From Streptomyces sp. RerS4 (GTDB taxonomy: Bacteria; Actinomycetota; Actinomycetes; Streptomycetales; Streptomycetaceae), in the NCBI RefSeq assembly GCF_023515955.1, contig NZ_CP097322.1:5814501-5878500 (forward strand): a DNA stretch of 64,000 bases. The letters are read 5' to 3'. A program made the translations under genes and the position numbers. The notes under the pieces were generated by a model. That model had not been told where the DNA came from and searched no databases. It saw nothing but the letters and a program-made list of their open reading frames with translations. Within the stretch, counting starts at the first letter, position 1; each line of letters starts with the position of its first letter. Below are positions 1 through 7,634 of the stretch, piece by piece.

Positions 1-279
1 CTGCGCCGCTGCGTACGCCTCCACCTCGAATCACCCGGCCCGGAGAAGCTCGCCCGCATCGTGCGCGGCCGACTCGGCGTCGACATCACCGGCGAGGACG
101 GCGCCGAGTACCAGGACCTCGTACGGAGCTTCCTCGAACGCGCCGAGGACGGCGACCTCGCCACCGACCAGCTCCTCAACGCCATCCAACTGCGCCTCGC
201 CGGCGCCTGGTCGGCGCCCGGCGACCGCGAGCGGTTCCTCGCCACCGTGATGCAGCACCTGACCGGGCCCTCCGCGTGA
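1..279 (+). CDS. C-terminal end of a probable MoxR-type AAA+ ATPase (partial)
   Basis: An open frame enters from the left edge and ends at TGA 277-279. Only about 92 residues are visible, forming an acidic helical tail ending in HLTGPSA, with no Walker motif in view. The assignment rests on context: in streptomycetes a MoxR-family AAA+ ATPase gene commonly precedes genes for proteins like the next one, which has a SAV_2336-type N-terminal region. The stop overlaps the next start as GTGA, so the two are translationally coupled and probably act together. The coding nature is secure and the family is inferred. Confidence 0.55.
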   Translation: MRRCVRLHLESPGPEKLARIVRGRLGVDITGEDGAEYQDLVRSFLERAEDGDLATDQLLNAIQLRLAGAWSAPGDRERFLATVMQHLTGPSA

Positions 280-3200
280 TCGAGGAACTCCTACGGGCCC
301 TGGCGGCCGGTGGCACCGACCTCGGCGGTGCCACCGGCGACGGGAGCGCGGCGCCCCGTACCGGCCTCGGGCCCGAGGAGATCGCCGACATCCTGTGGCT
401 CGCCGCCCGCGTGGACCCGCTGCGTTCCTCCGCCGAGCCCGCGTACGCCGACCCGCCCACCCCGGTCGCCGCCCCCGCGCCGGGTACCGCACGGGGCCCC
501 GCCCCACCCGACCCTCCCGCGCTGCCGGGCCCGCGCGTGCCCGGCGCGGTCCAGCTCTTCCCGGCGTCCCCCCGCGTCGTCACCGGCCCGGCCACGGGTA
601 CCGCCGGCGACCCGGACGCCGACCCCGGCACCCGGCGCGGCGTCCCGCTGAGGCTGCCCCGTACCGCCTCGCTGGACGACCCGCTCGCCCTGATGCGCTC
701 CCTGCGGCCCGTCGGACGACGATCCATCGGCGGCCCCGGCGAGGAACTCGACGAGCAACTCACCGTGGAACGCAGCATCGAGGCCATGGTCCCCACCCCC
801 GTCCTGCGCCCCGCCGAAAGCCGCTGGCTGGACCTGGCCCTGGTCGTGGACACCCACCCCTCGATGCTGCTGTGGAGCGACCTGGTGGCCGAACTGCGCG
901 CCGTCCTCACCCGCAGCGGCGTCTTCCGCGACGTCCGCACCTGGCAGCTCACCGGCACCGGACCCGGCGACACCCCCATGCTGGCCCGGCGACGCGGCGC
1001 GGCGCCGCGCAACCCGCTGGAGCTGGCGGACCCGGCCGGCCGGCGGCTGATCCTCGTCGTGTCCGACACCGTCGCGGGCGGCTGGCGCGAGACCCCGCTG
1101 CGCGGCCTGCTCCGGCACTGGAGCACCCACAACGCCGTCGCCGTGCTGAACGTGCTGCCCGAACGGCTGTGGACGCGGGGCGCCGTACGCCCCGTCCCGT
1201 TCGCCGTCCGCTGCGACCGACCCGCCGCCGCCACCCGCGCCTGGCAGCGGGTCCCCGCCGCCCGACGGGCACGCGGCGGCGGAGCGGTGGTCCCGGTGGT
1301 CGGCATCGCCTCCGGGAGCCTCGCCCGACTCGTGCGCGTGGTGTCCGGCGACGGGAGGTGGCGCCGCCTGGCCTGCCTGCGGTTGGACGCCGCACCCGAG
1401 CCCGGCACTGCCGCGCCGGACCGCCGCACCACCGCCCTGGAGGCGGTGGAACGCTTCCGCGCCGGCGCCTCCCCGACCGCCCAGCGACTCGCCGCGCACC
1501 TGGCCGCCGTACCGCTGACCCTGCCCGTGATGACCCTCGTACGACGCTCCCTGCTGCGCGACTCCGAGCACGGACACCTCGCGGAGGTGGCCCTCGGCGG
1601 GCTCTTCGCGCCCTGGGACGGCGAACAGCCCGCCGAGGAGGTGCGGTTCGACTTCCTGCCGGGCGTACGGGACGTGCTGCTCGGCTCCCAACTGCGCGGC
1701 GACGTGGCCGCCGTACGGGAACTCGTGCTGCGCGGGGTGTGGGAGTACATGGACCGCCACCGGGGCACCGGCCCGGACTTCTCCGCGACCCGCGTGACCA
1801 CCGGAGGCGAGGGCCGCCGGGAGGTCCCGCCCGAAGCCCTGCCGTTCGCGGAACGGCCCCCCGGGACGCTCGACGTGGATTCTGCCGGCGCGGGCCTGGC
1901 GGAGCGGGTGGTGCGGGTCCGCTTCGAGCCGCACACGGAGCCCCGCGAAGTCGGCACGCTGCTGACGCCCCGGCTGGTGCTGACCGTCGCCGACGCCGGC
2001 ACGCACCCGGAGCAGCAGGCCTGGATCCGCTCCGGTGACGGCCGGGAGGTGGGGTGCCGCCCGGTGTGGTGGGACGGGGGGAGCCCGCGGGTACTGCTGT
2101 TGGAGTGCGAGGAGGACGTCGTGGCCCCCGCGGACCTGCCCGCGCTCGGCTGGACCTCCGCACACGGGATGCGGGTCCGCGTCGACGGGGTCACGGAAGG
2201 CCGGGGGGAGCCGGCCGCTCTGACCGGTGACGCGGTCCTGGAGGCGGGGGCGCGCAACGGGGAACTCGTGGCGTTGTCGGCCGAGGCGGAGGACTGGACC
2301 CACTTCCGGGGCGGCCCGGTCTCGGTCAACGGCCTGCTGGCGGGGGTGGTGCACAGCGTCTGGCCCGACCGGATGGTGTTCCTCTCCGCTACGACGTTGC
2401 TGGAGGACGACTCCTTCACCGCCGCGCCGGCGCCGCTCGACTCGGTCGAGACCCCGGTGGTCCTGACGGTGCGGGCGGGGCCGGGGCCGGACCCGATCGG
2501 GAGGCCGGCGCGTCGGGAGGTGCACCTGGTGCTGATGCGGTGCATGGAGGAGGCCGGCACCCGAGGCAGCGTGGAGCGCGGCGCCGACGACCGTACCGTG
2601 CACCTCGTCCTCGACCCACCGGGCGCCCTGGCCCAGGTCGGACGGATGCTTGGCGCGCTGCCCCGGGCCACGGCCACCCCGACCGGCGGGGCGCCGCTCG
2701 CGGTGGCGGTGGGCCTCGGAGCCGAAGGCCCGGCCGAGCAGATGGAGGCGCACGACGAGGTCACGCGCACGATGGAAGGCTTCCGGCTCTCCAGGAGCGA
2801 ACGCCTCGTCCTGATCGTGTCCCCGTCCCTGCGCGAGACGCTCCTCCACCTGCTCGGCCCGACCGCGATGCGCGCCCTCGTCCCGCTGGAAGGCGTGGCC
2901 GACGGGTGGCTGTTCGACGATGACGCCGAGGAACTGGCGGGGCTGCTGGAGGAAGCCGACGGGGTGTCACGGGAGGAGGTCGGCTGGATCCGGTGCGGCC
3001 TCGTCACCCCGGACGCGGGCCCGTGCGGGGCCATCCGCCTGCCGGGCCGGGCCGGCTGCCTGGCGCACCTCCCGCCCGAGGAACAGGACGCCTACCTCGC
3101 CACCCTGACCCCCGGCTCGTCGGTGGACCTCCGGGGGACCGCCTTCGACGGTGGCCTCCTCCGCCGGCTCCTGGACGCCGTGCGCGACCCGCGCAACGGC

Positions 3201-4238
3201 AGCCCGCGCGTGGGCACGGCGCTCTTCACCCGGGCCCGGTTCGTCGACGACTGGGAGGAGGACGGACTCACCGTCCTGGGGAACGCCGACTTCTCGCGCG
3301 CCGTCTTCAGCGGCATGACGTGGTTGGCCCGGAGCTACTTCGGCGGTGACGTCTCCTTCCGCGGCGCCGTTTTCGAGCAGGGCGCGTACTTCGGTTCGGC
3401 CCGGTTCTCGGGCGCGGCGACCTTCACCCGGGTCTTCGCCGGCGAGGTCGTGTCCTTCCCCCTGGTCCACTGGGCGCGAGGTGTCAGCTTTCGGTCGGCG
3501 GTGCTGGAGGGCGGTGCGAACTTCGAGGGGATGGTCGCAGCGGAGCACACGGACTTCGCGCGCGTGCTCTTCAAGGGCCCCGTGTGGCTGCGCGACGGCG
3601 TGTTCGAGGGGCCGGTGTCCTTCGCGAACGCGGTGTGGGACGACTCCTTGTCGGGCGACGGTGTCAGGTTCGAGCGGCGGGCGTCCTTCACGAGGACGGC
3701 GGTCCGCGGCGACATGACGTTCCGCAACGCCCGTTTCCAGAGCGCGACGGACTTCTCCAACTCCTCGTTCCACTCCGGAGTCCTGTTCCACCATAGTGAC
3801 GTCGACGGACCGTTGGTGTTCGACCGGTGTCACTTCGCCGGCCCGACCTTCTTCCTCCAGGGGACTTGGTCCACTGGATCCTCCTTCGCTCACGCCGCCT
3901 TCGCGGACCGGCTGAGCCTGCGCGATGTGCAGGTCGAGGGCGGCGCGAGCGACTTCTCCCGCGCTTCGTTCCAGGGACCGGTCCATCTGGCCGGCTCGCG
4001 ATTCGGCACAGACACCCGCTTCGACCGATGCGCTTTCGCCGACTCCCTCGTCATCGAGCACTCCCGCTTCGAGGCCGGCCTCAGCTTCGACCGCGCGACC
4101 TTCGCAGGCCCCGTGACCCTCACCGACGTCGTCACCTTCGAACAGCCGCTCGCCTTGCCGCCGGGCGTGGAGTCGCGGATCCTGCGGCCCTCCGCGCCCA
4201 ACCCCCTTGAGCCCGACGAGGATCCCCCCGCATTCTGA
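276..4238 (+). CDS. SAV_2336-like multidomain protein: vWA-like region, degenerate trypsin-like domain, pentapeptide repeats
   Basis: A protein of 1320 residues, GTG start coupled to the upstream gene by a 4-nt overlap. A Pro/Ala-rich linker (about 50-150) precedes a region at about 180-500 with a vWA-like start (LALVVDTHPSM), as in SAV_2336 N-terminal proteins. Residues about 542-718 look like a trypsin fold (GTLLTPRLVLTVAD, then FRGGPVSVNGLLAGVV), but the usual AAH histidine is replaced by VAD and the GDSGGP serine by FRGGP, so it is probably inactive. Residues about 728-905 resemble nucleotide-cyclase-like domains of Streptomyces signalling proteins, which is tentative. Residues about 1000-1292 are pentapeptide repeats (ADFSRAVFSG, FSGAATFTRV, FANAVW). 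No signal peptide is seen. A sensor or scaffold in an ATPase-linked conflict or signalling system is inferred. Confidence 0.7.
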   Translation: MIEELLRALAAGGTDLGGATGDGSAAPRTGLGPEEIADILWLAARVDPLRSSAEPAYADPPTPVAAPAPGTARGPAPPDPPALPGPRVPGAVQLFPASPRVVTGPATGTAGDPDADPGTRRGVPLRLPRTASLDDPLALMRSLRPVGRRSIGGPGEELDEQLTVERSIEAMVPTPVLRPAESRWLDLALVVDTHPSMLLWSDLVAELRAVLTRSGVFRDVRTWQLTGTGPGDTPMLARRRGAAPRNPLELADPAGRRLILVVSDTVAGGWRETPLRGLLRHWSTHNAVAVLNVLPERLWTRGAVRPVPFAVRCDRPAAATRAWQRVPAARRARGGGAVVPVVGIASGSLARLVRVVSGDGRWRRLACLRLDAAPEPGTAAPDRRTTALEAVERFRAGASPTAQRLAAHLAAVPLTLPVMTLVRRSLLRDSEHGHLAEVALGGLFAPWDGEQPAEEVRFDFLPGVRDVLLGSQLRGDVAAVRELVLRGVWEYMDRHRGTGPDFSATRVTTGGEGRREVPPEALPFAERPPGTLDVDSAGAGLAERVVRVRFEPHTEPREVGTLLTPRLVLTVADAGTHPEQQAWIRSGDGREVGCRPVWWDGGSPRVLLLECEEDVVAPADLPALGWTSAHGMRVRVDGVTEGRGEPAALTGDAVLEAGARNGELVALSAEAEDWTHFRGGPVSVNGLLAGVVHSVWPDRMVFLSATTLLEDDSFTAAPAPLDSVETPVVLTVRAGPGPDPIGRPARREVHLVLMRCMEEAGTRGSVERGADDRTVHLVLDPPGALAQVGRMLGALPRATATPTGGAPLAVAVGLGAEGPAEQMEAHDEVTRTMEGFRLSRSERLVLIVSPSLRETLLHLLGPTAMRALVPLEGVADGWLFDDDAEELAGLLEEADGVSREEVGWIRCGLVTPDAGPCGAIRLPGRAGCLAHLPPEEQDAYLATLTPGSSVDLRGTAFDGGLLRRLLDAVRDPRNGSPRVGTALFTRARFVDDWEEDGLTVLGNADFSRAVFSGMTWLARSYFGGDVSFRGAVFEQGAYFGSARFSGAATFTRVFAGEVVSFPLVHWARGVSFRSAVLEGGANFEGMVAAEHTDFARVLFKGPVWLRDGVFEGPVSFANAVWDDSLSGDGVRFERRASFTRTAVRGDMTFRNARFQSATDFSNSSFHSGVLFHHSDVDGPLVFDRCHFAGPTFFLQGTWSTGSSFAHAAFADRLSLRDVQVEGGASDFSRASFQGPVHLAGSRFGTDTRFDRCAFADSLVIEHSRFEAGLSFDRATFAGPVTLTDVVTFEQPLALPPGVESRILRPSAPNPLEPDEDPPAF

Positions 4239-4274
4239 TCATCACCCCGACCACCGGTACCCCAGGAGCCCCTC

Positions 4275-5006
4275 GTGCCGCACCGCCGCCATCTCCCCTT
4301 CGAGCGCCTGCACAACTTCCGTGATCTCGGCGGATACCGCTCCGCCGACGGCCGGACCGTCGCCTGGGGGACCCTCTACCGCGCCGACTCCCTCGGCAAG
4401 CTCCAGGGCGCGGACTGGGACCGCTTCCTCGACCTGGGCGTGCGGACCGTCATCGACCTGCGCTACCCCTGGGAGATCGAGGCCAAGGGCCGGATACCGG
4501 AGGCGGAACGTTTCACCTATGCCAACCTCAGCATCGAGCACCGCCCCTACGACCAGGCCGCCATCGACCCGGACATCGACCCCTGGCGCTACCTCGCCGA
4601 CCGGTTCGCGGAGGTCGCCGAGGACGGGGTCGTGGAGATCCGTCGGGCCGTCGAACTCATCGCCGACGGGCCCGGACCTGCCGTGTTCCACTGCACCTCC
4701 GGCAAGGACCGCACCGGCCTGATCGCCGCCTTCGTCCTGACCCTGCTGGAGGTGCCCGAGGAGGAGATCCTCGCCGACTTCGCCCTCACCGAACTGGCCA
4801 CCGCCCGCCTCACCGCCGACTGGCACGCCGCGAACCCCGGTCGCACCATGCGCTGGCCCTCGTACGGCCGCGCCCCGGCCACCGTCATGGAGCTCGTCCT
4901 CGCCGACCTGACGAGCCGTTACGGGTCCCCGACCGCCTACCTCACCGAGACCGTCGGCATCACCCCGGACACCGTCGCCCGCCTGCGCGCCCGCCTCCTG
5001 ACCTGA
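4275..5006 (+). CDS. Tyrosine-protein phosphatase (PtpB-like, DSP fold)
   Basis: A protein of 243 residues starting at GTG with AGGAG about 7 nt upstream. The N terminus LHNFRDLGGYRSADGRTVAWGTLYRADSL is the hallmark of the bacterial MptpB-like family, and the CX5R phosphate loop is plain at about residues 138-147 (HCTSGKDRT, where Cys is the nucleophile and Arg binds phosphate). The loop Lys-Asp pair is characteristic of this family, whose members dephosphorylate phosphotyrosine or phosphoinositides. No signal peptide or membrane segment is present, so it should be cytosolic. It follows the preceding multidomain gene by only 36 bp in the same direction and may be co-transcribed. Its substrate is unknown. 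Confidence 0.88.
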   Translation: MPHRRHLPFERLHNFRDLGGYRSADGRTVAWGTLYRADSLGKLQGADWDRFLDLGVRTVIDLRYPWEIEAKGRIPEAERFTYANLSIEHRPYDQAAIDPDIDPWRYLADRFAEVAEDGVVEIRRAVELIADGPGPAVFHCTSGKDRTGLIAAFVLTLLEVPEEEILADFALTELATARLTADWHAANPGRTMRWPSYGRAPATVMELVLADLTSRYGSPTAYLTETVGITPDTVARLRARLLT

Positions 5007-5143
5007 AAAACCCGATGCCCCGCGCCCGGCCCCGCCCCTAGACTCGCCGACACGCCCCGCCGCGACGGCCGGGCGTGATCCGACGTGATCCGCTGCCGAG
5101 CTGCCCAGCGAAGAAGCGACGAGAAGAGAAGGGGAACCAGGCC

Positions 5144-5257
5144 ATGCGCACGCACACCGACCGCGCCGCCGCCTCCGTTCCCCCCTGCCGGTACGACGTG
5201 ATCCTGGTGTCCCGTCGCGTGCGGTGCCGGCTGCGCGGCCGTCACCGTACGCCGTGA
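5144..5257 (+). CDS. Small ORF (37 aa), possible leader peptide of the EF-G paralogue
   Basis: ATG at 5144 follows a purine-rich stretch (GAGAAGAGAAGGGG at about 5121-5134) that can serve as ribosome binding site. The product is Arg-rich with two Cys and an internal PPC (SVPPCRYDVILVSRRVRC...). It ends 122 bp before the start of the EF-G-like gene on the same strand. Streptomyces carry many short leader peptides ahead of regulated genes, and drug-sensing leaders precede several ribosome-protection genes elsewhere, so an attenuation role is conceivable but unproven. No homologue is recognised with certainty, and a chance ORF cannot be excluded. Confidence 0.35.
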   Translation: MRTHTDRAAASVPPCRYDVILVSRRVRCRLRGRHRTP

Positions 5258-5379
5258 CACACGCCTGAGCTGCCTCCCCCTCCCGAGTCCCACCCGGCCT
5301 CGTGACGGGCGGGGGCGCCCCCGTGCCGTGTCCCGGACCATCGCGCCGCCCCTTCCCGTCTTTCGAAAGGCCCCGGGCC

Positions 5380-7449
5380 ATGCGCACCACCACGTCCCAC
5401 GACACCCTCCTCGCCGTCCGCAACCTCGGCATCCTCGCCCACGTCGACGCCGGCAAGACCACCGTCACCGAGCGGATCCTGTTCGCGACGGGCGCCGTCC
5501 ACAAGCGCGGCGAGGTCCACGCCGGCACCACCGTCACCGACTTCGACGCGCAGGAACGCGACCGCGGCATCACGATCTTCGCCGCCGCCGTCAGCTGCAC
5601 CTGGGACGGACACCGCATCAACCTCATCGACACCCCCGGCCACGTCGACTTCGCCGACGAGGTCGAACGCTCCCTGCGGGTGCTCGACGGGGCGATCGCC
5701 GTGTTCGACGCCGTCGCCGGCGTCGAGCCGCAGAGCGAGTCCGTCTGGCGGCAGGCCGACCGGTACGGCGTACCGCGCATCGCGTTCGTCAACAAGCTCG
5801 ACCGGGCCGGCGCCGACCTGGACACCGCCGTCGCGTCGATCCGTCGACGCCTCGGCGCGGTGCCCCTGGTCGTCCAGCTGCCGATCGGACGCGAGGACGG
5901 TTTCACCGGCGTCGTCGACCTCCTGCGCATGCGCGCCCTGCTGTGGCCCGACGGCGGCGGAGCCGCCACGGACGCGCCCGTGCCGGAGGAACTCCGGGAG
6001 GAAGCGGCCCGGCGCCGTCGCCTGCTGGAGGAGACCGTCGCCGAACTCCACCCGGACGCCCTGGAGGAGTTCTGCGCGGCCTCGGCGCTGACCGAAGCCA
6101 CCCTGCGCCGGGCCCTGCGCGAGCTGACCCTCGCCGGGGACGGGCTGGTCGTGCTGTGCGGGTCGGCGTACCGCAACCGCGGGATCGAACCGCTGCTGGA
6201 CGCCGTACGGGACTACCTGCCCTCGCCCGCCGACATGCCGCCCGTACGCGGCACGACGGCGGACGGCGCCGGCGAGCGGGAACGCGAGCCGGACCCGGCG
6301 GCGCCGTTCACCGCGCTCGCCTTCAAGGTGACGGCCACCCCGACCGGGCGGCTCACCTTCCTGCGCGTGTACGCGGGCACCCTGCGCAAGGGCGATGCCG
6401 TCCTGGACGCGACCGGCGGGCGGACGGAGCGGATCGGCCGGATCCTGCGCGTACAGGCCGACCGGCACGAGGAGAGGCAGGAGGCGAGCGCCGGTGACAT
6501 CGTCGCCGTCATCGGGCTGAAGACGGCCCGCGCCGGTACGACCCTGTGCGCGCCCGGCGCGCCGCTGGTCCTCGAACCACCGTCGGTGGCCGAGCCGGTG
6601 GTGTCCGTCGCCGTCGAGGCCGGACGCGGCACCGACACCGGCCGGCTCGCGACCGCGCTGGCCCGCCTCACCGAGGAGGACCCCTCCCTGGTGGTGCGTT
6701 CCGACGCGGAGACGGGCCAGACGGTGCTGTCGGGGATGGGCGAACTGCACCTGGAGGTGGCGGTGGAGAAGATCCGGCGCGGCCACGGGGTGGAGGTCGT
6801 CGTGGGTCGACCGCAGGTCTCCTACCGGGAGACCGTCGTGGCCGGGGTCACCGGATTCGTGTACCGGCACGTCAAACAGGACGGTGGCGCGGGCCAGTTC
6901 GCGCACGTCGTCCTGGACGTCGAGCCGCTGGGCGAGCCCGGCTTCGTGTTCCGCTCGACGGTCACCGGCGGCCGCGTCCCGCAGGAGTACGCGCGGGCCG
7001 TGGAGGCCGGCTGCCGTGACGCCCTCGCCGAGGGGCCGCTCGGCGGGCATCCGGTGACGGGGCTGCGCGTGGTCCTCACGGACGGGGCGACCCACTCCAA
7101 GGACTCCTCGGAGATGGCGTTCCGGGCGGCCGGACGGTTCGCGCTGCGCGACGCCCTGCGCGCGAGCACCCTGGAGCTCCTGGAGCCGGTCGCCGAGGTC
7201 ACGGTGACCGTCCCCGAGGACGGCGTCGGGGGCGTGCTGGGCGACCTCGCGGCCCGCCGCGCCAGGATCTCGGGCTCCACCACCGAGGGCGGCACGGCGC
7301 TGCTCACGGCGGTGGTGCCGTTGGCCGAGCTGTTCGGCTACGCGTCCCGCCTGCGCGGTCGCACCCAGGGCCGTGGCACGTTCACGGCCCGCCCCTGCGG
7401 CCTCGCCCCGGTCCCGGCGACCACGGCGGCCACCCTCCTGGGCGGCTGA
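5380..7449 (+). CDS. Elongation factor G paralogue (translational GTPase)
   Basis: A protein of 689 residues from ATG 5380, with GAAAGG upstream. All GTPase motifs are present: AHVDAGKTT (G1), RGIT (G2), DTPGHVDF (G3) and NKLD (G4). Domain II follows, then III-V with the IV/V region GGAGQFAHVVLDVEPL and a C-terminal LFGYASRLRGRTQGRGTF. The sequence GVEPQSESVWRQADRYGVPRIAFVNKLDRAGAD places it in the EF-G group rather than with Tet(M)-type ribosome protection proteins. It is not in an rpsL-rpsG-fusA-tuf operon, so it is probably the second, non-essential EF-G of streptomycetes. A role in stress, fusidane tolerance or ribosome rescue is speculation. It stands alone behind a small ORF and is followed by a strong terminator. 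Confidence 0.85.
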   Translation: MRTTTSHDTLLAVRNLGILAHVDAGKTTVTERILFATGAVHKRGEVHAGTTVTDFDAQERDRGITIFAAAVSCTWDGHRINLIDTPGHVDFADEVERSLRVLDGAIAVFDAVAGVEPQSESVWRQADRYGVPRIAFVNKLDRAGADLDTAVASIRRRLGAVPLVVQLPIGREDGFTGVVDLLRMRALLWPDGGGAATDAPVPEELREEAARRRRLLEETVAELHPDALEEFCAASALTEATLRRALRELTLAGDGLVVLCGSAYRNRGIEPLLDAVRDYLPSPADMPPVRGTTADGAGEREREPDPAAPFTALAFKVTATPTGRLTFLRVYAGTLRKGDAVLDATGGRTERIGRILRVQADRHEERQEASAGDIVAVIGLKTARAGTTLCAPGAPLVLEPPSVAEPVVSVAVEAGRGTDTGRLATALARLTEEDPSLVVRSDAETGQTVLSGMGELHLEVAVEKIRRGHGVEVVVGRPQVSYRETVVAGVTGFVYRHVKQDGGAGQFAHVVLDVEPLGEPGFVFRSTVTGGRVPQEYARAVEAGCRDALAEGPLGGHPVTGLRVVLTDGATHSKDSSEMAFRAAGRFALRDALRASTLELLEPVAEVTVTVPEDGVGGVLGDLAARRARISGSTTEGGTALLTAVVPLAELFGYASRLRGRTQGRGTFTARPCGLAPVPATTAATLLGG

Positions 7450-7456
7450 CCGGCCG

Positions 7457-7496
7457 GGCCCCGCGGTCCCGCCCACCCGGGCGGGACCGCGGGGCC
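7457..7496 (+). terminator. Perfect 18-bp hairpin after the EF-G paralogue
   Basis: An inverted repeat of 18 bp (7457-7474 with 7479-7496) encloses a 4-nt loop ACCC and starts 7 nt after the stop codon. There is no U-tract, which is common for Streptomyces terminators. Confidence 0.8.
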
Positions 7497-7634
7497 GTCG
7501 GGCCGACGATCCGGGGGAGATGCCCGAAACGGCGTTCGTCAGCGGCGGGCCCTGCGGCCGCACGTTGGAGTGGATCTCCGACGGGAGGCGGCCTTTTGGG
7601 CCTCGGCGGCCGGGGTGACCACGACAGTTGACGC

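Noticed and set aside
176..3034. Very long minus-strand open frames opposite the first large gene (for example 952 codons)
   Set aside because: They are antisense shadows caused by high GC. Their composition (Arg/Ser/Pro runs) and lack of family motifs contrast with the plus-strand protein.
5380..7449. Tet(M)/OtrA-type ribosome protection protein
   Set aside because: The GTPase domain and switch regions match EF-G more closely, so resistance was not called.
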